DNA of 64,000 bases from Bullera alba (taxonomy: Eukaryota; Basidiomycota; Tremellomycetes; Tremellales; Bulleraceae): contig BCIX01000001.1 in NCBI GenBank assembly GCA_001600095.1, positions 3,063,198 to 3,127,197 of the forward strand. The letters are read 5' to 3'. Shown here in pieces: positions 24,101 through 35,027 of the stretch (the stretch's first letter is position 1; each line of letters begins with the position of its first letter). The notes under the pieces are model-generated. The model was not told the DNA's origin and did not search any database. It worked only from the letters and a program-made list of their open reading frames with translations. The position numbers and the translations under genes were made by a program.

Positions 24101-27100
24101 CACCATGGGCGAAGCACGGCTCTAACCTCCGAGGTTGGGGGTTGCCTTTTAGATGCTGCACAAGCCGGAGTAAAGCACCACTACCGACATATGAGTCTGG
24201 GTCGCACTCGAGTCCTGATGGGAGAGGTGTGATACCAAAGTCCACTGGGATTTTATCGAAATTTGCCCACGATCGGGCTTTGCCTATCCCCTCATCGATA
24301 TGCTCTAATTCGATTCGCTTTCGAGGCGTGATTGACGACCTGCTCTTCGCCTTTGGCCGAGGCGTGAGCTCTTCGATCGAGTTTTCAGGTTCATCAAAGG
24401 CAAAGTCGGCTGTGGCAAAGATGACATGGTCGTCGAGGTGGATGGCAGGCCTGCTTCGCTCTGTCTGTTGCTGCCGAGCTGGATGCTTCCTCTTCTTCCC
24501 GGATGTCGCCTTTGATCGATGTTTCGTTGAGGTAGGAGTCCTCGCTGCAGCTGGAAAGTCCAATCGGTTTTGGACCGTCTTCCTTGCATCTGAAGACACT
24601 GGGGCTGGGCGACGCTCCCGGTCATTCAGGCCTAGAGCCGGGCGCCGATGTCGAGCTTCGCGTCGTTTGCGGGGTTTGGTGGCCTTGGCGTTTCCAGCCT
24701 TCTTGTCCTTCTTAGGCAGCGCACGTCGACCAGCTATGATCGTCTCGAAATCACCGTCATACAACCTCGCAAGGGTTTCTTCGGCGAAATTGTCCTCTTC
24801 GGCTTGTGAGCCATCCGAGGAATCGTCGGAGATGATGATAAGTTCTCTCTGTCTGGGTGAAGGTACATTTGGCGACCTGCGACCGATTGGTTGTGATTGA
24901 TCCGACTCATCGTCCTCCGAGGCGAGCATCTGAACCATGTCGTGGAGATCACCCTCAACCAGAGCCTTCCTTACTACAGCGCGACCGGGACCAGTGGGAA
25001 CATCGACCTGGCGCGCATTCCGCCTCTTCTTCTCCTGTTTCCGCCTCTCCCTTTCTATAGCCTCTTGCTTATCCAGCTTGAACATGACTCCAGGCAATAC
25101 CCTCCGAGCGATCTTCTCTCGCTTGTCCGCGACCCCTGGTGAGCTTCCTGACTCTGACGCCGTGGTGTCGTCTTCCGAATCGGACTGTACGGGGTTGATG
25201 ACAGGAGATCGCGGCGGGTTGATCGGAGATCGCGGCGAAGACATGGTCAGATCGATGGGACCACGGTCAGAGAGGCGATTGTTGACTGGACTGTTGTCGA
25301 AGAAACCATTGTCGACGGGACCTTGATCGAAGAGACCGCCGTCATAGGGACTGTCGTCAAAGCCTTGATCAAAGTTGAAATCATCTCCATATTGGCGACC
25401 TTGTGCCGCCGTATTGCCAAAGTCTGGCGACAACGAAGATCGCCCCGGAGGCGGAGGTGGACCACCTGGAGTTTCGGTATCCCGCCGACGATTTTGTGCC
25501 GGGGATTGTAGTCGTTTCGCCTCAGGTGCAGGTCGTGTCTTCTTGCCGTATGTAGTCACACCGCCTATCACTTTCTTCGCAGTCGGCTTGGTAGTGCTTT
25601 TAGAGGGCTTGATGGGTCCCTTGTGAAGCTGTATCTACGACTCTATTAGTATCGCCATCCCATCACACACCATTCAGACCCACCTCGTCGTCACTAGACA
25701 TGCGATTCTCCGCTGGCCTTTCTTTGAGCATCCTCTCGAATTCCCGTCTCGACTTGTCCGCATCTCGCTTTCGTTTCCGCTCTTCTTTGTCCTTCCTGAT
25801 CCGCTGCCTTGCAATCTTCTGTAATCTCCCCGCAGCCAATTCCTCGTCATCATCACCCGCCCATACACCGTATTCCAGGAGGTAATCGTCGTAATCAGCG
25901 TCCTCCAATTTCCTCGGTTGACGAACACGCAGTGGAGGTGAACTTCCAATGACAATCCGCTCTGGATCAGCTTCGTAATCTTCCTCCGAGGAGTCATCCT
26001 GCGCTTCCGCTTCCGGCTCGGGTCCTCGTTCTTTCTCTGCTCGAGGAATTTCTGCCGACTCCGCAATTGCCATTTGTCCCCTGGTCAGGCCACCTCGTCG
26101 CAGGATCGCCTCGTAGTGCTGTCTCTCCTTGGTATACGGTTGCAACTGTAGCTTTGTCCGTGTTCTGAATGTCCTCGTGGTTCGGAAATTCTCCAGGGCG
26201 ATATCCGCTGGCGGCCTAGGCTCTGATTCTGCCGGTGGACTGCTCACCGGTGGTGGTCTGTGTGATGTCGCGGGACTGCTTGGCGGTGGTGAAAGTGGGG
26301 ATTGACGCCCTGTGGCAGGTTGAGATTGCTCCAGTGCTCCGCCATACATTGGAGACGGCTCGGTGGAAGGTCGAGATCGGTCCGGCGGACTGCCATTGAA
26401 GCCATTCCCTATTGATCGATTGCTGGGTGTGGGCTGGTTCCCAACGGACCGGTGAGCTGGACTCGAGAAGTCAAGTGGGAACGGAGGTGGAGTTGGTAGT
26501 CGCCCGTTTTGGCTATACGCCAACGGCGATACGCTATGACCACCGCTGTTGCCATTACTGCCGGGTTCGTACGCAAACGGGGACAACGCAGGGGCAGACC
26601 TTGTCGGGGTATCCTCATTGACGGGACTTTGCGTCGGAGGTCGCGCCGGCGGCTGGTGGTACAACCCTCCCTGACCTTCCACAAGGGAGGATGTCGAGTG
26701 AGGCGTCGCGGGGGTGAGGAAAGGGGACAAGGCGGGTGATGGCGAGGCGATGACCGGAGCCCGATTCGGCGTCAAAGATTGGATTCTCGGATGTGTCGGT
26801 TTGCGAGGCGTCACCACCTGAGCATGCTCGGCAGACGATGATATTTGCGGTAGTACAAGTGATGGGGGCGGTAGATTTGGAGTCGACAGAGCGGGATTCG
26901 GGGACAACTCGAGCGGTGGAGAGGGGTTGGGAGGGTCTTGATCCACGCCTGAGGCTGGATTGGCCTCCGCGACGATGGATGGCGTGGTAGCATGAGCTGG
27001 TCGCAGGGGAGATTGTTGTGAAGCTGCACGTAGCGGTGTCGTGGCGGCTCGAAATGGAGATGATCCGATCAATCCAGGCCACCCTGTTCGTCCAACATCA

Positions 27101-27899
27101 CTGGCCTGCGACTCGTCGAGCTCTTCCACCGACATCGCCGAGTCATCCTCATCATCCTCTTCTTCGGCCCATTGCGTTCCCCGGGCAAATCCGCCATTGT
27201 ACGTCGAATTTCTGCTGATATAGTCATCGAAGCTGAGGGGGATTGTCGGGGAGGTACTATGGGAATTGTAGGATGACATTTCGGGTGAAGGTGTCTCTTG
27301 CCTCGAGTCCACTTCTCGATGCTAGAATATCTCATCAGCCTACAAGTATACTCAGTCATCGAGGCAGTGCTTACATTCACCGCATCCACTTCACTAGGCC
27401 GTTGTCGTTGAGAAGACACCTCCGCACCGACCTCGCTCGCCTCGCTCCGAGCTCTCCGGCTGGATTTTTGCTTTCGCATCGCTTTCCAGGCCTCATACTC
27501 CTCGTCATCGGAGGGCGGTATGAGATCCCGCTCATCCACACCATCGTCATCTCCATCTGAGCTGCTGCCAAATCGTCGCCATCCCGATGGTCCGGGATCG
27601 ATACCGTGCGTCCTCGCTATCCTCCGTGATTTCCTTCGTCGCCCTTCACCCGCTCCGGTGATGCTAACCTTCCTCCGCGGATGATTGTCCTCCCCGCGTC
27701 CGACTTCCATGTGGTCTTCGCTGTCTTCACTAGGGACATGCTGCCGACTAGATCTGGACCTTGTCGAAGATGACGCCTTGTGCTGGATTTTCGAAGTCGA
27801 GCCCCTCACCGGCGTCATGGCCAGTGGATCCTCATCGTCCGATCCCACGAAGAGGGCTGCCGGTGTCGCGTCGACCTTCTTCTTTCGGCTTGGAGGCAT
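21133..27899 (-). CDS. MMS22: MMS22/MUS7-family replication-repair protein, 2,126 residues
   Basis: Eight exons, all in phase: 27899..27375, 27321..25684, 25634..22182, 22129..21953, 21904..21773, 21712..21508, 21444..21329, 21267..21133. The first ~550 residues are disordered and Ser/Pro/acid-rich, with basic patches that may be nuclear signals. The family's landmarks are 'RTRTKLQLQPYTKERQHY' at about residue 575 and 'ARLYDGDFETIIAGRRAL' near residue 1000. The C-terminal half is one long helical-repeat region ending 'TVNSVPSLKAYI'. In yeasts Mms22/Mus7 works with Mms1 and the Rtt101 cullin (fission yeast Mus7-Nse5/6 pathway) to let forks restart after alkylation damage. Yeast orthologues are 1,450-1,900 residues, so this one is long. 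I used the ATG at 27899; the frame upstream has no earlier ATG nearby. Family identity is inferred from motif order, not from a search. Confidence 0.85.
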
Positions 27900-28331
27900 C
27901 GTCAACGCATCTGGTCAAGGTGGTGCTTGGCTCAAACTAGCGGCAGATGGACGATTGACTCATCAAGACTGCCCGATTCGATGGTCAGTCGCGTCGCGTC
28001 GTGGCGACTTCTTTTGGCTCGAAAAATCAATCTTCCACCCGGTGGAGGTGGTCCGCCACCGTCAGGGTGACGACACCCAGACTGCCTAGACCACCACTAC
28101 ACTGCTCTGCATGGAGGGCTGTCTGAGGCCGTCTGCGACATTGTGATAATAGTTGCATACTCTTGGATTGATTATATATATGCAGAGACTGAATTTACAG
28201 GTATATAAAGTGCGATCATCTTCGACAGAGATCGCTTTGACGTTCGTCTGATTTGTGTATGGGTATGTCTTAAGGCGTCGAGACTCTTCGTTCTCCTCAT
28301 GAACCGCGAAGATTGAGTAGATTAAGCCAGA
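27900..28331. promoter_or_regulatory. MMS22 promoter region
   Basis: 432 bp between the MMS22 start and the 3' end of the next minus-strand gene. Around 28020-28085 there is a 'ggtggaggtggtccgccaccgtc' type inverted repeat ('ggtggaggtgg' against 'ccgccacc'), a possible hairpin. An AT-rich 'gattatatatatgcag' lies at 28171-28186. No exon is supported. Confidence 0.5.
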
Positions 28332-31300
28332 TCAGACAATCCCTGGTATTTGAGTCAGCCTACTTCAGGTTTGTCTGATCGTTTTTCAACTCACCATGTT
28401 CCTTCCTTCTGGAGCCCAAAGGAATGGTGTTCGTGCTGGTCAACGACGGCGCGATGGAACCAGCTTTCGAAGGAGCTCCCGGAGCCCTGTTCTTCCCGCC
28501 TCGATGCTTCCTTGTAATCGCAGTCCTCACCGAGGGCGATCCGTGATGGGGCTGACCATTGACATTCGATGGGACGACACTGCCCTCATCATCGCTGATG
28601 ATCGACATACTGCTATAGGTCGAGGCGACTGAGGCTGTGGATAGGCTACGGAAGGACGAATGTGGTGAGCCCTCCTGACTGAAGCTGATGGGACGCTGAA
28701 CGAACTTGGCGGCAGAGTGAGGAATGGTGACCGACGGTTGATCCTCGTCACTCGATGGAGGACTGTCGCCAAGTCGAGCAACCATAGTCTCCGTCACCGG
28801 CACGACGATAGCCGTGGCTGCTTCGGATCGCGGGCGGTGGGTCGTGTTGTAAGCAGCTGGGGAGTGCGACATTTGACTCTCCCTGACGGACTCGGCAGCT
28901 TTGATGGCGTGGTACCTATCCAGCAGCGAGTTACCTCCTCGTCTTTCGCCCATTTGTGGGACCGTGCTCATCGACGGTGCGGGCTGTCTACCGTCTTCGG
29001 CGAGTGCTCGGATGGTGCTTGCTGGTGAGGGTCGCCGAGTGCTGATGATTGACTGAAGGGCAGGCTGAGCACCGTATCGATATAACGTTGGCGCCTCCAG
29101 TATACTAGGCGCTCGAGAGGATGATGTCGAGCCTAGGATGGTGGGCGAGTGGGCAGTCGCTCTCAGCCGTTGACTGGGGTGAAATTTGTTGCGCCTTTCA
29201 GCGTATAGGACTGGACATGGGATGAGCCGATCTACGCCAAACTCGGCGAAAGGCTCTTCGTCGAGGTCAGGCCAAGTTCGAATGGCGAACAGTCGATGCG
29301 CGATGGTATTTCTCCTGGTCGAACGGTGTGAGAGGTATTGGTAGGGCTTAGCCTAAAGTCTTAAAGGTTAGTATCGAGAAACGCGCTGCCTGACTCAGAA
29401 TGTGGGGTCGGGATACGACTCACGTTCTTGGACCCTATCACCACCATGGCGCACGGAGTATTCTGGAGGTGCAAGGCTACCTGTGCTGCGAGACATCAGT
29501 ATCACGTCCTGATGCTGGTAGGGACTATGACGGGATGATGCCACAGAAGTACTCACCCGACATCTTCGCTGTAGCTTGCTCATCATCCATGACGTCGACA
29601 ACGGTGTTCAAAGGATGTTCCGCTTGTAGCCCTTCTAGGAAGAAGCGGAAGGTCGATCCTTGGAGTATGCCTTGCTGAGCAGATGGTCAGTGTTCTCACG
29701 CTGATAGCAGACGATCGGACTGAGTAGCTCACTGCCTCTAGCTCCTTGCGAACAATGGGCTGATCTGAGTCAGCTTCGGTCGGCGGGACCAACCTCCTGA
29801 CTTACAATATCGACGAACACCTGCAGTGCGACCGTTGGCGCTAATTTCGACCCGTTTCTCGCTTCAAAGACTGCCTCCACTCGGTCGCGGATCCGCCTTG
29901 AAGTCTTCCTGCCTGACGAGAGGGTCAGCTTCACAGTATCCAGGATACTAGAGATGAGATCGAGGCCTCAACTCACCTCCTTCGTATTCTTGGCGTAGTA
30001 GATCCTCATCGAACTAGCCGGAGTCAGCATCGGGAATAACAACTTGGTCTAAGGCTGTCTAAGGTCACTCACCATGTCTTCAGTGGCATCTAGTAGGACT
30101 ACTACAAACGGCGGCTGCGTCTCAGCGATGTACTACCCATATAAGACCTACCTTGTCATTCATGCTCTTCAGCCTCACGTTGGCTTCCTCCGCCGCTTCA
30201 CACTGCGCCGCTATGCCCATAGAGAGCTTCTTCGCGGTTTCAACTGCCAGTCGAGCACGCTTCAACTCGAGCAGAGAGCTTGTCCAGCCGGCTTTGATAG
30301 TGTCCTTCTCAGCTTCGATGGCGTCCTTTTCAGCTCGTAGATCCTTTATTCGCGCCTCAAGCTCCTTGATTGCTTGGGTCTGCATGTCGTATACAGCGGT
30401 AGCAGAGATACTGGCGGCACGGTCAGCGTGATCTGCAAGCTGACGTGTAGTTCAGGTCACGTACCTATGACTGTTGTCGATAAGGGAAACACTGTCGCTA
30501 ACAGCAGAAGTACTACAGAGCTGCTGGATAGCTGACATTTTGTGCTCTAGGTCAACAAGGCGCACTTTGAGCAGTTTCTGATTCACATGGGCCAGATCGA
30601 TAGCTGGAGTGACTGTACCGGTCTGTGGCGTGGGCTTGCCTGGTCGTCCGGTGGCAGAGATGTGATCGGAGTCGGATGAGACGGCGACAGTCTTCTCAAC
30701 ACCGGTACCTTGGTCCGAGACTCCATTGGGAGAATGAGGCGGTCGATCAGCCTTGTGTAGCGGCTGAGTAGCCGTCGCGGTGGTCGCTACTAGCTCGGCT
30801 TCCGGCCTGACAAAGACCTCCAACTCGTCGTTGTTGATGGGCTTCTGGGAAGTCACCTTTGAATCGTTGCTTGGAGAGGTAGCACCATCTTGAGGTCTGT
30901 TCCCCTTCTCCGGGGTAGGTGGTGGCGTGATCCTGATTTTAGTGGCCTTCGGAGGCGCGAACCCAGGAGGATGGTATGGAAGCTCATAGGCCGTAGTCGG
31001 CACTGGAGCGATGGCTGGGCCTGATGAGGCGGAACGCGTGGTGACCACGAAGTGACCCGTCTCCAGGATGGGTGATGAGTGAACGGCACCTAAGTACCCA
31101 TCCTTGTATTTCCACATGGGGATCTGCTCTGGAACCCAGGTGACGTGGACTCTGGTAGGCTCTGATTTGATAGACCTCTTGCCGACGAACGGTGGCGCGT
31201 TGGCGCTCAGGTTTGACCCATTGGACGCGTTTGAACCGGAAGAGTTTGTCGAACTGGTCAAGCTGCTGGCGGAGTCGGATCTGCTGTGGTTCGCGGTGTC

Positions 31301-31816
31301 CGCAGGAGTGATGGGAGGCTCCGTACTGGTGTACGCCTTCGATGCCGTCTGGGCAGACGGAGGAGTGACTGGGAGGGGTACTTGCATCGGTGGCAAAGTA
31401 TCGATTGGGGAGACCCTGCCTTCGTTGAGGGACGCGGCGGAGGGTGATCGCGCCGGTCGGAAGGGCTTGACGTCTGGCGAGAGCTTGAACGGGGTGACCC
31501 TAGCACCGGATTGCTGGTCATCGAAAGCTTGTACCGGTCTCGACTCAGTCAGAGCCCAGATGTCGCTAGAGGACGTAGCAGGGGAGAATTGTCGCGGGAC
31601 TGGTTTGAGCGGTTGAGGCTCGATCATTGTCGGTTTGTCCGCCTTGATTGGGAAGGACCAGATGAAGTCTTCCATCTCATCGTGGAACTGGCGGAAGAAG
31701 GGGGTCTTGACTCTCGGACCCGGATTGACATCCTTGGAGGAGGAGATGGTCGCGTGGTTGGTGGCGGTAAAGTCGGTTAGATCGACTAGATCCTTGACTG
31801 GGGAGAAGTCCGACAT
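28332..31816 (-). CDS. Coiled-coil protein of unknown function with a conserved C-terminal half
   Basis: Reconstructed as about ten exons: ~31816..30480 (end uncertain), ~30431..30152, 30089..30073, 30013..29977, 29928..29806, 29759..29733, 29674..29557, 29485..29424, 29352..28395, 28342..28332. All junctions from the second exon onward keep phase. The junction between the first and second exon does not have a clean GT donor in the required phase, so its position is open. The first ~445 residues are Ser/Pro-rich and disordered, with one island 'RVHVTWVPEQIPMWKYKDG'. An ~85-residue coiled coil follows ('IKELEARIKDLRAEKDAIE'). Then comes a compact segment of ~200 residues including 'MRIYYAKNTKELTLSSGR', 'VALQVFVDIPIVRKELEA' and 'EHPLNTVVDVMDDEQATA', and a Ser-rich tail. 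I do not recognise the family. Exons of 17, 27 and 37 nt make it invisible to single-frame ORF scans. Confidence 0.65.
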
Positions 31817-32703
31817 GCTGTTCACACGCGTGGTCAGTCTTGCAAGCACGATGGGCCACTATAGCGCGCGTTTTCGTAGAGGGTAGTTGCTATTCGACGC
31901 GAAAGACGCGTGAAGCAATGGAGCAAGTGAAGAGGAAGCGGCGGGATTCAGAATCGCGTTACGCGTACTGTACTACTCACCTGGTACAGATTGACCTTGA
32001 TTTAGCGAGCAGGGCTAGCAGGGCGAGGGCAAATGTCGATGCGTGGTGACAATGCAGTGTGGATTGGAAAGAGAGGTGGGGAAGAAGATTGTGAGCAGAG
32101 TAGAAAGATGAAATGGACATCAGCTCGTCGGGATAAAATGAGGGGAACATGGGAAAGCGTGCGCACGGACCGCGCGACCAAGGCCAAGTTGGTGACGATC
32201 CTCTGCCAGCCACCTCTTCTCGAGTCGGATCCGCAGCAAGTAGCAATCTAAACTCCTGGCATGGGTAAGCTCTATCGATCAAACGTGGCCCTGATGTCAT
32301 GGATGCACCCCGGGAGAAGTGCGAATTACTGTTGCATGTATTCGTATTTTACCTTCTTCAGGCCTGTCCTCGACTGCTCACCATGTGCCTAGTATACAGT
32401 TGAAGGAAGAAGCTTCTCCGCTTTCTTTGCTCCCCTCATATCCTTACACTCCCTAGTGACGCTTCGCGTCTTCGTCTTCGGTCGTTATGCACAAATGATA
32501 GCGGAAAGTGAAAACTCGGCGTCGTTAATGAAATGAAACCTGTTGGCTAGCGGCGAAGCGGCATCACCACGCGACGCAAGTGACAAGAGAGCGGGCTGAT
32601 GAAGGTCGTTGTGAGTGCACTATCGATACAGTGTTTACGATGTTGTCGCGACCGAGGTCGGCTACGAGAATCATCGGGATGGTATGACGTCGCGCGTGGG
32701 CTG
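31817..32703. promoter_or_regulatory. Promoter region of the coiled-coil gene
   Basis: About 890 bp between two minus-strand genes. It contains the leader and promoter of the coiled-coil gene, possibly with a leader intron, because an 'ACAG' acceptor-like site touches the ATG. CpG-rich words 'cgcgcg', 'gacgcgt' and 'acgcgt' cluster at 31820-31970 (three ACGCGT-type sites, the MluI cell-cycle-box core). No coding exon is seen. Confidence 0.5.
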
Positions 32704-35027
32704 CTAATGCGACATCTGTGGGGCAGCGCGTTTGACGTGGGGGTAATCCGGGTGGTTCGGACTGAGCGCGACTGAGGGACCCATGGATGGTGTGCTGACC
32801 TTTGCAGGAGCGGACCAGGAGGAGAATGTCGATCGGATAGATCTGCTCGAGGGTGGTGGATTCCGTTTGACTGAGCGCATGTCAGCTTCGCGTTTTGGCA
32901 TCAGCAGAAGTACGAGGATGCTCACCAGTCACACGAAGCTCGGCGCCCTTGAAGGTGGCAGCGATGGCGTTCTTGTTCACGTCCTCCCCAAGCAGTACGT
33001 TCCACTGAGCATGGTCTGCAGGGTGTTAGTAGGCGATACAGGACAGTGAATTTCAACTCGCCTTCCTCTTCCCAGAGATCTGCAACAATCTGGACAGTCC
33101 TATCGCCTTTCATGGAGATAGTGATGTCGTCGATCCTGGAGGGTTATAACATTAGCGAAAGTCGTCTGTGCATCGAGCATGCGAATCATGGGAGCAGGAC
33201 TCACGAGAATCCTGGTAGCCAAGCCATGATGTTGTACTCCGCCGGCGTCGTTTTGACAGCGATCCTCCCCTCCATTCCCTTCATAATCTCCAGCACTGCC
33301 TCTGGTTCTGGACCCTCGAACAGCTCGGGATCGAAGTCCACATCGGGTCTCTCTTGCCCCTGGCTGAATGACCAAGCTCGTCCCGATATCTTGTTGGTGT
33401 ACCTGGGCGGATGCGCCCATCGAGGGGCCGGTTTGCCATTACTCGACATCGAAGTGACGCTGTTTTGAAGGGAGGCGAGGGAGGACCCACTACTTGTGGT
33501 GGAAGAGCTGTCACTCGAAGTGACCTCGTTTAGAGTTCTGGAGCTGGAATTCCGTCGACTGGAAGGTCGTGCCGAGCCAGGGTAGTGAGCTGGTGGGGAC
33601 AGCGGAGCTGAGATACGGTTTCCCGTGTCGCTTGACTGTGCAACGACTCTCTGCTCAGCAGGTGGAGGACTCCGGGATGACTCGCCAGCTCGAGACGAAG
33701 TGTGATAGCCACCGGGCGATAAGGGTGTATCGATAGCTCGTGGTGCGAAGCCACTCACATGGCTCTGATCGTCGTTGTCGAGTACTAGGCTCTGATATGG
33801 AGTCGAGCGCAGATCCTCTATGGCTCCAACTAGTCGAGCAAGCTGCGGAGGGGTATCCAAACTACGGCAATAGCAGCGATACAGGTCAGCAAGTGTGTTC
33901 GGCCTCCTCAATAGCCCAGGTAGGGAAGCGCTTTGAATCATGGACACAAGAATGAAGCCTTGATATAAGGTCTGAAGCGGAAAGATAGCAGAAACCGCAC
34001 TCAGACACGCAACTCGCATGACTGTGGATTTAGAGTGAAAGATGTTCGCTGCGAAGCAACCCTCTCTCTGACTCCAAGCTGACGTCATGTCGCTGGCCGC
34101 TTGCGATGATTGTCGCAAGGATGGTGGAAAGGAGGAAGGCAAAGGAGGACGAGGTAGACTTGGAGCATCCCATCAAGCTCCACAGTCCAAAGGCAAGAAG
34201 CGGGATGGAAGGTGTTTGATGTTCTGAATGAGAATAGCAACTCACCTGCCGTGCTTCCGTCGCCAACTTGCTTCCCGGCCGATTGGGATATACGGCTTCT
34301 GCTGTGCTCGCTCGACTCGACTCGTACTGCGGTCGAGCGACTCGTTCTCCTGATCCAGTTGCATCCTCTCCGCCCTATGGTTCTCCAGATATGGAGACTG
34401 CACTGCCGAACTTTCTGCTGAGGGCCAAGCTGGTTGTGGAAGCTCGGCTCGAGGCGTCACCTCGTCTTTGATTTGAGCGGTACTTGCAGCTGAGTTGGTA
34501 GGAGAGAGCGATCCCTGTTGGATCACATAGTCCTGGAAATGGTTGATCTGCTCGAGTTCAGGGGTAGTGACTTGCACCGCAGGCGAGTTCCCTTGAGATG
34601 AGGTTGGCGTGAAGGTAGACGTATTGGCGTAGGTAGTTGGCAGGAGGAGGTGATTTGTTTCGTGCCTGAAGTCACTCGAACGGAGGTCTATGGCCATACT
34701 ATGATCTGTTGGCTGATTGTCCAGGTCCATCTCATCTACTCCCGTCGTCCCATGCAGCTCATCTGGAGGCTTGAAGACCCCTCCGTTCGCTATACTCTCC
34801 GTACTCCTCATGCTTCCTTCACTCTGCCTCCTACTTTGGGAGGGTTCGCTTGAAGTTATGTCCCTGCTCTGGAGTACGGAACCCGAGTTGTCAAAAGATG
34901 AGCCGGAGGAGATTGTTGAGAAGGAAGGGGTATTGGGGTCTGCGATGTTCGTTGAGTGATTGGGTGCAGAGTGATTGGGTGCACTCGAAAGGGCGGTCGG
35001 CTGCAGTCGAGACACAAGACCTAACAT
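32704..35027 (-). CDS. Disordered protein with C-terminal alpha-crystallin (HSP20-like) domain
   Basis: Five exons in phase: 35027..34246, 33861..33205, 33135..33062, 33015..32926, 32870..32704; 589 residues. The first ~440 residues are Ser/Pro/Thr-rich and disordered, with a short island 'SLDTPPQLARLVGAIEDL'. An alpha-crystallin-type beta sandwich spans residues ~455-537: 'AEYNIMAWLPGFSIDDIT', 'DRTVQIVADLWEE', 'HAQWNVLLGEDVNKNAIA' and 'TFKGAELRVTVKR', matching the order of HSP20 strands (the 'LPG' turn and the final 'GxLxVxxxK'-like strand). A ~50-residue Ser-rich tail follows. Ordinary small heat-shock proteins have only a short N-terminal arm, so this is not a standard HSP20. The intron after exon 3 begins with GC rather than GT (GCGAGT...TACTAAC...CAG). 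The 384-nt first intron is long; its downstream half is open in frame, so part may be coding. Confidence 0.75.
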
